DNA of 64,000 nucleotides from Amorphochlora amoebiformis. Taxonomy: Eukaryota; Cercozoa; Chlorarachniophyceae. Shown piece after piece: positions 1 to 64,000 of the stretch. The position numbers were made by a program, and so were the translations under genes. The DNA lies in contig BAAHQB010000340.1 in assembly GCA_054601695.1 (NCBI GenBank), positions 1 to 64,000 of the forward strand, given 5' to 3'. The notes beneath the pieces are model-generated. The model was not told the DNA's origin, did no database searches, and saw only the letters and a list, made by a program, of their open reading frames with translations. Within the stretch, counting starts at the first letter, position 1, and the number at the start of each line of letters is the position of its first letter.

Positions 1-33
1 ATGATATACTACCGATGGTGGTTTGACGAACTC

Positions 34-88
<55 letters not shown>

Positions 89-101
89 TATATATATATA
101 T

Positions 102-173
<72 letters not shown>

Positions 174-280
174 GAATGAATTGCCTGTAGTTTTTTGACG
201 AACTCTCATATATTTGGACATATGTATACATGCATGTATATATACATATATGTATGTGTATATATATATATATATATTAG

Positions 281-10614
<10,334 letters not shown>

Positions 10615-11593
10615 CGGACTCGACCCACAAGAACTCCGAGCTTGCAAATCGGGTCCTCATCACGTACTTAAGAGGTCTCATCTCACTAGTCTCATCAGAT
10701 GTCTAGGATGTACGAATGGTACCATCACGATTCGTTGAAATGCAATCAGGTAGCTCTGACATACCAGACATACGGTCTGCTACGTACTGTCTAGACTGTG
10801 TGAAGATAGTATCTGGGGTCTAGATAGTCTAGATAGTATCTCGAGTCTAGAGAGAATGAGTCCAGCCTTGCGGTTGAGAGTTACTACTGGTATACACAAT
10901 AGATACACGCTAGACGAAGGCTTGTCTAGCTTGTAAACTGTTTAATTGAATTTTTTAAAAAAAATGTTTTTAGATTGGTGAATGGCTCAGCTAGTCAGTC
11001 GGCGAGACTATCCTACAGTTGCGAGAGTCCTTGTTAAGTATATTCTAGATTATTGAACTTAAAGGTTTACGGCTTTTCTCGTACGTTTCTAGAAGTTTCT
11101 AAGAGTTTAGCGTAACGTACTACAGTAGACAGTATATATCTAGATGTACTGGATATATGAGCGTGTAGACGTATTTATGCTGGGTGTGCCCAGAGTAAAG
11201 AAAACATTATGACTCAATTTAATTGATTTATGAGTGAACGTGAATGAGACAAATTGCTAGAATTAAACCCAAGTACATACTGCTAGGTAGCTAGTCTCGT
11301 CTACTAGACCATACACCTAGATACACATATCTAGCATATGCATGTTCTAGCTGTATCGAACGTATAACTAGACTGTAGATAATATCATCGGATCTAGGTG
11401 ATGACTCCAACAGCTCTAAAACGTTCAGGTATTAACTAGATTTGAATTTCTGACTAGCTGAGTCTTTAGTTACTCTGGTTATTAGAGTCAACTTATTTAA
11501 AACGTCTTTGAAAGTTAACGTTAAGTCTTTGAAATGTCTACCTCCTCGAGACTCTCGAGATTCTCGAGATTCTCGGGATCTCTGGAGGCTAAA
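10615..11593. other. Intergenic region between convergent genes
   Basis: About 980 bases of unique, moderately AT-rich sequence separate the stop of the 5'-nucleotidase gene (+) from the stop of the MIC10-like gene (-). It would hold both 3' UTRs. TCTAGA-type palindromes and CTAGATAGTATCT repeats are frequent at 10780-10860. No coding region, RNA gene or clear poly(A) signal was recognised. Confidence 0.6.
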
Positions 11594-11963
11594 TCAGCTG
11601 ATGCCGGGCTGTCGTAATACCCCAGAATCAAGGGCAATTCTGCGGATATATATATATATATATATATAGATATTTATATTAAGTATATATTAACTTACAT
11701 TATAGCTGTGTAAATAGATATGAATATATATATATATATATGTATATTATTATACATGTAGAATATAATATACATTAATATATATGTATATATATTATAT
11801 ATAATATATATATATATATATATACATACATATATATATATATAGATATATATATATATATATATTTATATATTATGTACATGTGTATCTATATAATATA
11901 AATACAAACTTTATGTTTATACATATGTAAATATATACTGGTATATTATGTATATATACATAC

Positions 11964-11994
<31 letters not shown>

Positions 11995-12415
11995 GTTTTG
12001 GACATATTGCATAGTATTTCATACACATACCTGTATAAATATATGTATGTATATATAAATGAACGATATACATACACATTCAATACATTGTAAACATACG
12101 TACATACTTACACAAGCATATATATATAAATTTATACATATCTATATTATAAATACACAAATATCCATACAACGCAGTGAAGTACGTATTTTCGAATAAC
12201 TCGGAACCTAGGAGCGCCGCCGTGGCTCCAACCATTCCACAGCCTATTCCCGTCAACCCAATTCGCCTGGTAAACAAGCAAATACATCATTCAAGTGTCT
12301 CACACTTCTTTTTTTGATACGTCCAATTGAAAGATATATGTTCGAGTGTACAGGGTATGTATGATTTCTGGTATATTGTATGAATATGTTATATATATAT
12401 ATATATATAATATTA

Positions 12416-12446
<31 letters not shown>

Positions 12447-12546
12447 TATTGCTTGTATAAAGTACAAATATACGGATATCTGTGTATCTTTATATTCGTA
12501 TATATATATATATATATATATATATGAATACTAAACTTATATATGA

Positions 12547-12604
<58 letters not shown>

Positions 12605-12757
12605 GCATATATATATGTATATATATTATATTTACATATATACATATATATACACACATATATATATATATATATATACATATATATGTAAATATAATAT
12701 ATACTGGGATAGCACCTAAAGTTAGGTAAAACCCGTATATATATATATATACATATA

Positions 12758-12818
<61 letters not shown>

Positions 12819-12930
12819 GGATAGCACCTCCAGTTAAGGCCATACTAATACCCGTGTATATATCTCTCTCTCTCTATATATATATATATACCTCCAGTTA
12901 AGAGCCGTACTCATACCCGCTACCATCCAT

Positions 12931-12977
<47 letters not shown>

Positions 12978-13020
12978 CCAGTTAAGAGCCATACTCATAC
13001 CCGCTACCATCCATGACACC

Positions 13021-13084
<64 letters not shown>

Positions 13085-13196
13085 CCAGTTAAGAGCCATA
13101 CTCATACCCGCTAGCATCCATGACACCCCGACCACCTTAGCGAAGCTAATCAAACCATATGCATATGGTTTAATTCATTATATATATATATATCTA

Positions 13197-13241
<45 letters not shown>

Positions 13242-13541
13242 TATAGATATATACAGATATATCAACTACTTTGGCGAAACAAATCAAACCATATGCATAT
13301 TGTATGTATTGTTTGTATATTTATATATTCATGTGTGATATATTTTATGTGCTATGTATTTTATTGTATATATAGATATATATATATATATATGTATACT
13401 ATATTAGATTTGTCAAAATGTATATATGTTTGTTTGTGTATGCATATGTGTATATATATGTGTAGGTATATATATATATATATCTATATATCTATATATA
13501 TATGTATGTATTTGTATATATATATATATATATATATACAT

Positions 13542-13592
<51 letters not shown>

Positions 13593-13701
13593 GTACAATA
13601 TATACACATATATATGCACACACACAAATATATAATATATATATATATATATACACACATATATATATATATTTAATATATGCATATATATGTGTATAAT
13701 A

Positions 13702-13744
<43 letters not shown>

Positions 13745-13847
13745 GTATATGTATACACATATATATTAAGTATTAGGAGATGGTAACAATTGTATTACAA
13801 TACGTGTGTATACATATGCACACACATATATATGTATATATGATATA

Positions 13848-13879
<32 letters not shown>

Positions 13880-13962
13880 GTATATATTATATATATGTAT
13901 ATATATTATATTCATATCTCCATATATATATATATATATATAGATATATTATAAACATACCG

Positions 13963-14035
<73 letters not shown>

Positions 14036-14039
14036 ATAT

Positions 14040-14075
<36 letters not shown>

Positions 14076-14193
14076 GAGTGTTTTTCATACCTTTCTTTGC
14101 AGTCTAATAAATCTTCACTGCCGCTCACCTCTAATATATATATATATATATGTATACATATAAATATATATATATACTTATAAATTTATATGT

Positions 14194-14250
<57 letters not shown>

Positions 14251-14406
14251 ATACGTATGTGTAACAAAACATGTATTTGCACACACACACACCGACATAT
14301 ATATCTATATATCTATATATATCTATATATATATATATATATCTATATATATATATATATACATATATATTCATCGATGTATGTATCACGCATATAAACA
14401 TATAAT

Positions 14407-14443
<37 letters not shown>

Positions 14444-14586
14444 TATATATATATATATATGTATAAGTATATGTAGTTATATTATGTACGTATATGCATA
14501 TTTATGTGCATATGTCTTTGTGACAGTATATACGTGTAAATGTATACTTATTTGCACGCATGTGTGCATTTGTATTTTATAAGTTG

Positions 14587-14639
<53 letters not shown>

Positions 14640-14745
14640 ATACATAAATATCATTTACATACATTGGATTTGATACATCAAAAGACGTATACACATAAAT
14701 ATGCCGGCATATGTATATGAGTATGCATATTTATGTTGATGCGTA

Positions 14746-14814
<69 letters not shown>

Positions 14815-14873
14815 TTACTTTGATAGATAAGATCGATTGGTGTCCTCACACCGCGTCCGCCTTGGCTCGCCAT
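11594..14873 (-). CDS. Small two-helix membrane protein, MIC10-like
   Basis: Five minus-strand exons join in phase: 14873-14819 (ATG), 14130-14091, 13145-13083, 12266-12171, 11639-11594 (TGA), giving 99 residues. The order is a basic N-terminus ([18 protein letters not shown]), [13 protein letters not shown], a hydrophobic helix ([18 protein letters not shown]), a two-Arg turn, then a glycine-rich helix ([20 protein letters not shown]). MIC10 of the MICOS complex, which bends crista junction membranes in mitochondria, has the same plan: two glycine-patterned helices linked by a short basic loop. Three independent phase matches support the gene. The last exon is least certain: at that acceptor another frame gives a longer acidic tail. 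Introns over 300 bases (11640-12170, 12267-13082, 13146-14090, 14131-14818) are TA/CA tract plus exon echoes. Confidence 0.6.
12702..13024 (-). pseudogene. Array of four decayed copies of MIC10-like exon 3 end plus donor
   Basis: Minus-strand copies of the 3' edge of exon 13145-13083 with its GTATAT-type donor lie at about 13024-12974, 12934-12890, 12857-12817 and 12735-12702, separated by TA tract. The nearest copy encodes [13 protein letters not shown] (real exon [13 protein letters not shown]); the second has Thr for the second-last Met; the third carries small deletions and a stop; the fourth keeps only fragments. None has an acceptor, so they cannot serve as complete exons. Confidence 0.85.
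13265..13304 (-). pseudogene. Decayed copy of the acceptor side of MIC10-like exon 3
   Basis: CAAATCAAACCATATGCATA with a preceding CTTTGGCGAAA matches CTAATCAAACCATATGCATA and CTTAGCGAAG at 13135-13166, the start of the exon and the adjoining intron. It lies upstream in gene order, so both edges of this exon have echoes. Confidence 0.75.
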
Positions 14874-14926
14874 CACGGATAAAAATGTCCCAAAACCTAC
14901 AATATATATATATATATTTATATATA

Positions 14927-14965
<39 letters not shown>

Positions 14966-15479
14966 TACATGTAAATAATATCCACAAACATAAATACACA
15001 CAGAGAGCGCGCGAGAGAGAGAAAGAGAGAAAGAGAGAGGAAGGTAATTGGACCCAAAGTAACGAAGTTGACGTAGAGAAGACGCCAGTGTACGGGTACG
15101 AATGCAAAGTTGATTAGATGGGCTACAGGCCAGCAGGAATAACCAGCCTATTTTGCACATCACATATCATGTACATACGAATTATATTTACGTATTTTTA
15201 TGTTCATGTATGTTCTGTATTCCGTTTAAATCATCTCTCATCAACGTATGCATATTTTATATGTAGTTAGGCATATCTGGGTATGTATGCGTGCTGTGTA
15301 TGTGTTATGTGCAGATATGGAGAATTGTATAGTATAGTATGACCTTAGCTATTGTGAACCAATCTTCCTTTAAAGTGCTTTTCGTTTCCTATTTGTTTTT
15401 TTATTATTCTTGTGTTTACACTGTTGTTGTGTTTTGTGTTTGTTACAAAGTATCTTCGTTATATATATATATATATATG

Positions 15480-15581
<102 letters not shown>

Positions 15582-15828
15582 ACAGTGTTGTGTTACACTG
15601 TTGTGTTTTTGTGTTAGTTTACAAGATTTGTGTTCGTGTGCAAGTGTTGTGTTGTGTTTGTGTTACAACTAGTAACAGGGTTACACATCCGGAACGTGCA
15701 TAGATATTTCAAGTGAATGTATGTTAATAAATGTAATATTTATATATAGATATATACATATAATGTAATATTATATGTATATATTTATAAGTGATATGTA
15801 TATATGCAGATATACTATATTTTAGATG

Positions 15829-15883
<55 letters not shown>

Positions 15884-15914
15884 CGTTTAAGTACGTACGT
15901 ACAGATAGAATGTT

Positions 15915-15950
<36 letters not shown>

Positions 15951-16071
15951 ATATATATATATATATAATATATATATACAATATATATATACAATATATA
16001 TATATATACATCAATTTTTTTTATTACATAAACAAAAGAATGGAATTTGTACACACAAATAGGAGTATGGT

Positions 16072-16113
<42 letters not shown>

Positions 16114-16267
16114 ATGTGTACATTTGTATGTACCTCGAGACTCTTTCCCTTTGACAAATTCACGAAAACCTGTGAATATATGTACAAATATACATACGCA
16201 TAATATATATATATGTATATATAATATATACATCTCTATTAATATTATATATATATATATATGTATA

Positions 16268-16311
<44 letters not shown>

Positions 16312-16404
16312 AACACGCATACACAGCGAGAGAGAAAAAATACACACAAACACAAACACAAACACACACATACACAAATACATGCATAAACACATATGGA
16401 GAAC

Positions 16405-17090
16405 TTCTGTTCCTTCCCCCTCTGTATTCCATCTCCATTTTCTCATTTTCTCCCTCTCTGTCTCTTTCTCTTTTATTTCTCTCTTTTTTTCCATGTCTCT
16501 TTCTCTTGTATTTCTCTCTTTTCTCTCTCTGTCTCTTTCTCTTCTATTTCTCTCTTTCTCTATCTGTCTCTTTCTCTTCTATTTCTCTATTTTCTCTCTG
16601 TCTCTTTCTCTTCTAATTCTCTCTTTCTCTATTTGTCTCTTTCTCTTCTATTTCTCTCTTTTCTCTCTCTGTCTCTTTCTCTTCTATTTTTCTCATTCTC
16701 TATCTGTCTCTTTCTCTTCTATTTCTCTCTTTTCTCTCTGTCTCTTTCTCTTCTAATTCTCTCTTTCTCTATCTGTCTCTTTCTATTCTATTTCTCTCTT
16801 TTTCTCTCTGTCTCTTTCTCTTCTATTTCTCTCTTTTCTCTCTGTCTCTTTCTCCCAATTCTCTCTTTCTCTATCTTTTTATCTTCTCACTTTCTCTCCC
16901 TCTCTCTTCCTGTCCCATTCCTCTCTCTGTCTCTTTCTCTCCCACTTCTCTCTCTTTCTCTCTGTCTCTTTCTCTCCGATTTCTCTCTTTCTCTCTCTCT
17001 TTCTCTCTCTGTCTCTTTCTCTCCCATTTCTTTTGTCTTTTTTCTCTCAGATTTTTTCTTTTAGTCTCGTTCCTTTTTTTTGGTCTATCT
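16405..17090 (+). repeat. Pyrimidine-only minisatellite
   Basis: Nearly 700 bases of almost pure C and T built from ~34-36 bp units such as TCTCTTTCTCTTCTATTTCT followed by CTCTTTCTCTATCTG. The unit drifts to TCTCCCA-type variants toward 17000. The strand asymmetry is extreme. Long open frames in it encode only Ser/Leu/Phe repeats and are not regarded as genes. Confidence 0.9.
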
Positions 17091-17359
17091 ATCTCGCTCC
17101 CGCTGAGTTTCTCTCCTCTGCATTTGATATTTCGTGACTATTGATGACTTACGATGAAGAATCCCAGAAATACAGGCATTGATGTTAACTGATCCACCAA
17201 CACCTATGCATATTTATATACGTATTCTGTAAAATAGTAATATATATGTGTATATGTATACATTTTTATATATATATTATACACACACATATATACACAT
17301 ATACATATATATATATATATATATATATGTGCGTATTTATTTGTATTTATAAATATATA

Positions 17360-17547
17360 AATATATATTCCAGTTGTAATAGTGATGCAACCTTCTTGGC
17401 AGCAATTTTAAACAGCTGTCCCTTACTTGCGCCCACCGGGTTTTTGCCAATCCAATTCTCCAGATGGTTAAACCTTTAACATATATATATATATATATAT
17501 TATACATATATATATATATACATATATAATGTTTAATAATATATATA

Positions 17548-17592
<45 letters not shown>

Positions 17593-17624
17593 ACTATTGT
17601 ACACAAATATGCCTTGTATGTTTG

Positions 17625-17662
<38 letters not shown>

Positions 17663-18110
17663 ATATATATATATGTACACATGTGTTTATATATATTTTT
17701 TATAAAAACACACTTAGTTGTTTTCTGCTCTTATGGAATTCAAATTGGGCCATAATTGAGCCTACGCCTAAGGCTAAGATTAGGCTTTGGGCTAGGTTCA
17801 GTGAAAGGGTTAGGCTTAGGATCAGATTATCCAGCATGTTTTAGTCCGAGAACCATAGACCCCTCCACGTTGTGTGGCTGTTTGGGATCACAGCAGATCG
17901 TGTTGTGGGGGTTTAGGCTTAGGGTTAGAAATAGATATAGGGCTAGGGCTAGGGCTGGGGCTAGGGCTAGGGCTAGCCTAGAGCGGGATGGGGTTGGTTA
18001 GAGTTTCGTTAGGGTTGGGTGAGAGTTTTTGTGAGACCAGAAATGGATCGTTATCGGATGTGCAGTCAGTCCCCACGCTGCCATTCGGCTTGTTCTGGAA
18101 TATATAACAT
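17360..18110 (-). other. Unassembled coding-like fragments on the minus strand
   Basis: Minus-strand frames here read like protein: from about 17477 down, [13 protein letters not shown] with a GTAAGG donor (or onward [18 protein letters not shown]); at about 17895-17820, HNVEGSMVLGLKHAG ending in a stop; at about 18098-18042, NKPNGSVGTDCTSDNDPFL after an ATTCCAG acceptor. Exon borders could not be joined into one gene, and plus-strand frames are also open, so this may be a broken gene or chance. Confidence 0.25.
17756..18015 (+). repeat. Degenerate TTAGGG/GGCTAGG repeats
   Basis: GGCTTAGG, GGGTTAGG and GGGCTAGG units occur at 17760-17830 and 17907-18015, interrupted by about 80 bases of unique sequence. 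The block 17940-17985 is a short run of GGGCTA. Confidence 0.8.
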
Positions 18111-18125
18111 GTTTCTTTGGATATG

Positions 18126-18161
<36 letters not shown>

Positions 18162-18195
18162 TATATATATATATATAATGTTATATATTATACAC

Positions 18196-18231
<36 letters not shown>

Positions 18232-18324
18232 TATTTGTATTATACGTACACTTCTATACGTAACTGTATAAACATACCTATGTAATATGTACATAAGAGC
18301 ACACATGTATATAGCATATTTACA

Positions 18325-18371
<47 letters not shown>

Positions 18372-18413
18372 TATATATATATTATATATATATATATGTG
18401 TGTGTGTGCATAC

Positions 18414-18484
<71 letters not shown>

Positions 18485-18506
18485 TTATTAATATATATAT
18501 AAACAT

Positions 18507-18573
<67 letters not shown>

Positions 18574-18660
18574 CTATATAACTTGTCTACATACGTATGA
18601 ACGTGTATATCAATACGTAATTTTGTATACAATAGAAACATACATGTATGTGTTTATATG

Positions 18661-18692
<32 letters not shown>

Positions 18693-18748
18693 ATATATAC
18701 ATATATATATATATATATATAATATATATATATATATATCAATATAAT

Positions 18749-18818
<70 letters not shown>

Positions 18819-19223
18819 CCATATACATAATACACATGACAAAATAAATTTGTACATATTTGTACATAGATAACAGTACACATACAAACAAAAGATAACG
18901 CACAGAGAGACCAAGAAGAGAGGGAAGAAAGAAGAAAAGGAGGGAAAGAGATCGCTCTTCCCGCTCGAATCCCACCTAGCTTCTACCCCACCAGTCCGTG
19001 GCCCACCTTACCTCTCAGGATCCCACCAGGAAACTGCGCTGCTACGGTTCTGTTTTCAGTTAGGACACGACTGCGTTATGCTAGTGAGTGGATTACGCTA
19101 GTACCGTGCTACCACTGGGCGGGCTGAGAGGGATTGAGAGCTGGGATTGGATTAGAGGTCTTGGTTGGGGCAGGAACCTTTGTGGGTTCGAGTGTATTTC
19201 GAGATTCCAAGAACTGCCTTAGG

Positions 19224-19564
19224 ATGTCCGCCGCCGTGAGAATGGTAAAACTTGTTGCAATCTGGATTTTAAATGTGCCAGTTCTTACACTTAGTTCCAG
19301 TCCACTCTCCAGCTCGATTCTTGCATACTACCGACGGCAGTTATAAATAGGCATGTAGCTACGATATGGATGACCTTAGTACGTATTGGACGAATGTTAA
19401 GAGATCGGTCGTATGCTGAAATCAGCCTTCGTAATACCCCGGTCATGCTTTTCCAAAGAATACCTGAGATAAGACAGAATACGGCCAGAGACACCATATT
19501 GTTTATCAGAGTGCTTCAACCAGCCCTGGAAGGTCTGGGAGTAGGTTCCTATGAACCAGAATAA
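19224..19564 (+). CDS. Possible small two-exon gene, unknown function
   Basis: Exon 1 would be 19224-19244 (MSAAVRM, then GTAAAA) and exon 2 19301-19564 (TAA), giving 94 residues; an acceptor 12 bases later (19313) keeps the same frame. The product is basic and helical, with LVRIGRMLRDRSYAEISLRN and VLQPALEGLGVGSYEPE at the end, like many small mitochondrial accessory proteins, but no family was recognised. The donor also has an in-phase alternative after GCCGCC (GTGAGA). It lies about 480 bases upstream of the glyoxalase II start on the same strand. Minus-strand frames also cross part of exon 2. This is an inference from frame, splice phase and composition only. Confidence 0.4.
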
Positions 19565-20045
19565 AGCAGGGATGTGGTAGCAAGGAAATTCGGGGTAATC
19601 GTTGTGTGAGACACCACATCTCGCTTTTTTTTGGAAGGGAACCAGACCTTAAAAGCGCAAATTTGGACAATACTTCAACGCAGTATTAACGATTCCTGCT
19701 CTCTTAGTCTTTGCAACTCCCAATATCCCTTACTCTATGATTACAAAGCGATCATCCCAACGAAGGAATGTCAGACGTGGTCAGTGGTCCCGGGGTTGTC
19801 ACGCGACCCCGTGTGGACAGTCAACGTCCTGGGTTTGTCCCAGACCCAATTATGTTCCTTTCTCTCCTGGAAAAATGGCCATGCCACAGCTCATCACAAC
19901 ACTCGTTGCCACCGGTCTGACTGCCACTGTGCCCTCGTAGCCTTCCAAACAGCTCATTCGAGCGTTGATCGTAGGCATATGTGCTTTTGTCGTTATAGGA
20001 AGGGCGGAAAGATCCGGAATTTTGAGAAATGGGGTAAGAGCTGTC
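19565..20045. other. Upstream region of the glyoxalase II gene
   Basis: About 480 bases of unique, mixed-composition sequence. No TATA box or other promoter motif stands out. A 65-codon minus-strand frame (20047-19850, MTALTPFLKIPDL...) ends in coding-like GTVAVRPVATSVVMS; a long plus-strand frame overlaps it. Neither shows splice or family support. Confidence 0.4.
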
Positions 20046-25613
<5,568 letters not shown>

Positions 25614-26227
25614 GCTAAGTTCCAGCCAGCTTTACCATGATTATGTTGCATTTTAGATTCGATCGAATGTACATACGACATACACATCAATGCGACAGCA
25701 TATTCAATTGATATTATAATAGAAATTTATGTACTAGATCTAGTAGATGTCGTAAATATCTAGTCAGTAAATCATGATTACGGAATATTTATCACTAAAT
25801 AGTTTCAAATATGTAAACCTTTGCTATTTCTACGTATCCGATCAGTGCCGCACATGTTAGCTAGTACATATAAAAATATCATCTGGATCATGATATGTGC
25901 ATGCGTGACATGTATCACGAGATCATTCCAGTACTAAATTATTACTGATATATAGTATCATGATATGTGATTTTTACTCAGTTATATCACCATCGTACAA
26001 ATTCATAATCTTATTATATCTAGTGTATATAACTGACTCGTGATGAATCTGTAGCTGTATATTGCCGGCTCACGAATTATTCACTATTCACGAACTACGA
26101 GTCTCGTGATTTCCGAGTACTAAGCATGACGTTTGTATATATTTAAATATATCATAGTATATATATATTTATAAAAATATCATAGAATATATATATAGAT
26201 ATATATATATATATATATATTTGTACT

Positions 26228-26261
<34 letters not shown>

Positions 26262-26847
26262 ATAACATATCATGAATATATCTAGATATATATATATATA
26301 TATACATATATGTATATTCTACAATATTATATAAGTATATATGTTATTGCTAGCTGTATTCAAATTTTCTATTAAATGTAAATTTTTGATTGATTTGACA
26401 TTGTAATAGTGCGTGTACGGTATTCAAGCCAATCGGTGATTTATCAGTCTTTGATTTATCAAACTGACATCAACTGATACTCATTTACCTAAACAATCAG
26501 CGAATGCAAATTTTGATTGTGTCCAGTAAGACAAGGCCTCTTTTTATAATAATCGACGTGATTTTGCCCGGCGACGTCGCCATGCGTACACAAGAACGAA
26601 CCCAGCAAACGATTGGATTTTCTGGTCACTAAGGGTGACCAAGTGGGAGATAAGGAATTGTTAAAGGGTTATGCTCCTGGTATGTGCCTAACCGTCGAAA
26701 CGTCCTTCGCGGACTGTTATATCAGGCAGATTTTTGAAGGGGCCCGGCGAAGATTCGTCCACGCCTTTTGACCTCCGGACTTGCCAGCTGTTACTTCAGT
26801 GATAACCCTGCCCAGGGGAAAACCTTGTAACAAACGGTGAGCCTGCC
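25614..26847. other. Intergenic region before the giant gene
   Basis: 25614-26110 is AT-rich unique sequence, including many ATCATGATAT-like palindromic motifs. 26140-26340 is TA tract. 26341-26847 is unique sequence of higher GC content toward the start codon and would hold the 3' UTR of glyoxalase II and the promoter of the giant gene. No promoter element or RNA gene was recognised. Confidence 0.6.

Positions 26848-64000
<37,153 letters not shown>

Noticed and set aside
12346-12534. Small plus-strand genes within the MIC10-like region
   Set aside because: They consist mainly of TA tract translation and have no splice or family support.
16124-17064. Two long plus-strand frames rich in Ser, Leu and Phe
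   Set aside because: They translate the pyrimidine minisatellite in two frames equally well, so they reflect base composition, not a gene.
17756-18001. Plus-strand frame of Arg/Leu/Gly repeats
   Set aside because: It is mostly a translation of TTAGGG-like repeats.

Overview
This window is nuclear DNA of a eukaryote, almost certainly a single-celled one. Every gene is broken into many short exons by introns made largely of (TA)n, with (CA)n/(TG)n edges. Exons were found by joining protein-family similarity, GT/GC...AG borders and reading phase; nearly every exon-exon phase agrees. TTAGGG-like interstitial repeats and a 5'-nucleotidase/EF-hand fusion would suit a protist such as an alveolate, stramenopile, cryptophyte or rhizarian, but the sequence does not settle the lineage.

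Layout: (1) 281-10614, + strand: 14 exons encoding the C-terminal 292 residues of a 5'-nucleotidase-family protein that ends in EF-hands; its 5' end lies outside the window. (2) 11594-14873, - strand: a five-exon gene for a small two-helix membrane protein resembling the MICOS subunit MIC10, convergent with gene 1. (3) 14874-19223: repeat-rich intergenic DNA with a ~660 bp pyrimidine minisatellite and some unresolved coding-like fragments. (4) 19224-19564, + strand: a possible small two-exon gene of unknown function. (5) 20046-25613, + strand: a complete ten-exon gene for a mitochondrial-type glyoxalase II of 290 residues. (6) 26848-64000 and beyond, + strand: a giant gene with about 75 exons, about 6,000 codons in the window, still open at the right edge. 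It encodes a possibly myristoylated multidomain protein with a beta-trefoil-like region, helical regions, a CUB-like region, two discoidin-like domains, at least six SPRY units, two RCC1 propellers, a laminin-G-like region, a Tudor-like region and two UBA-like segments. This resembles giant HERC-type ubiquitin ligases, but no catalytic domain is visible.

The most unusual signal is that introns carry decayed partial copies ('echoes') of neighbouring exon edges together with their splice site, spaced by TA tracts. They occur in three unrelated genes, with related intron-only arrays in the same two genes and in the giant gene, in direct and once inverted orientation; in the MIC10-like gene decay increases with distance from the real exon. 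The giant gene also uses several GC-AG introns. Function is linked only loosely across the window: purine nucleotide hydrolysis, mitochondrial methylglyoxal detoxification, crista structure and a very large scaffold.
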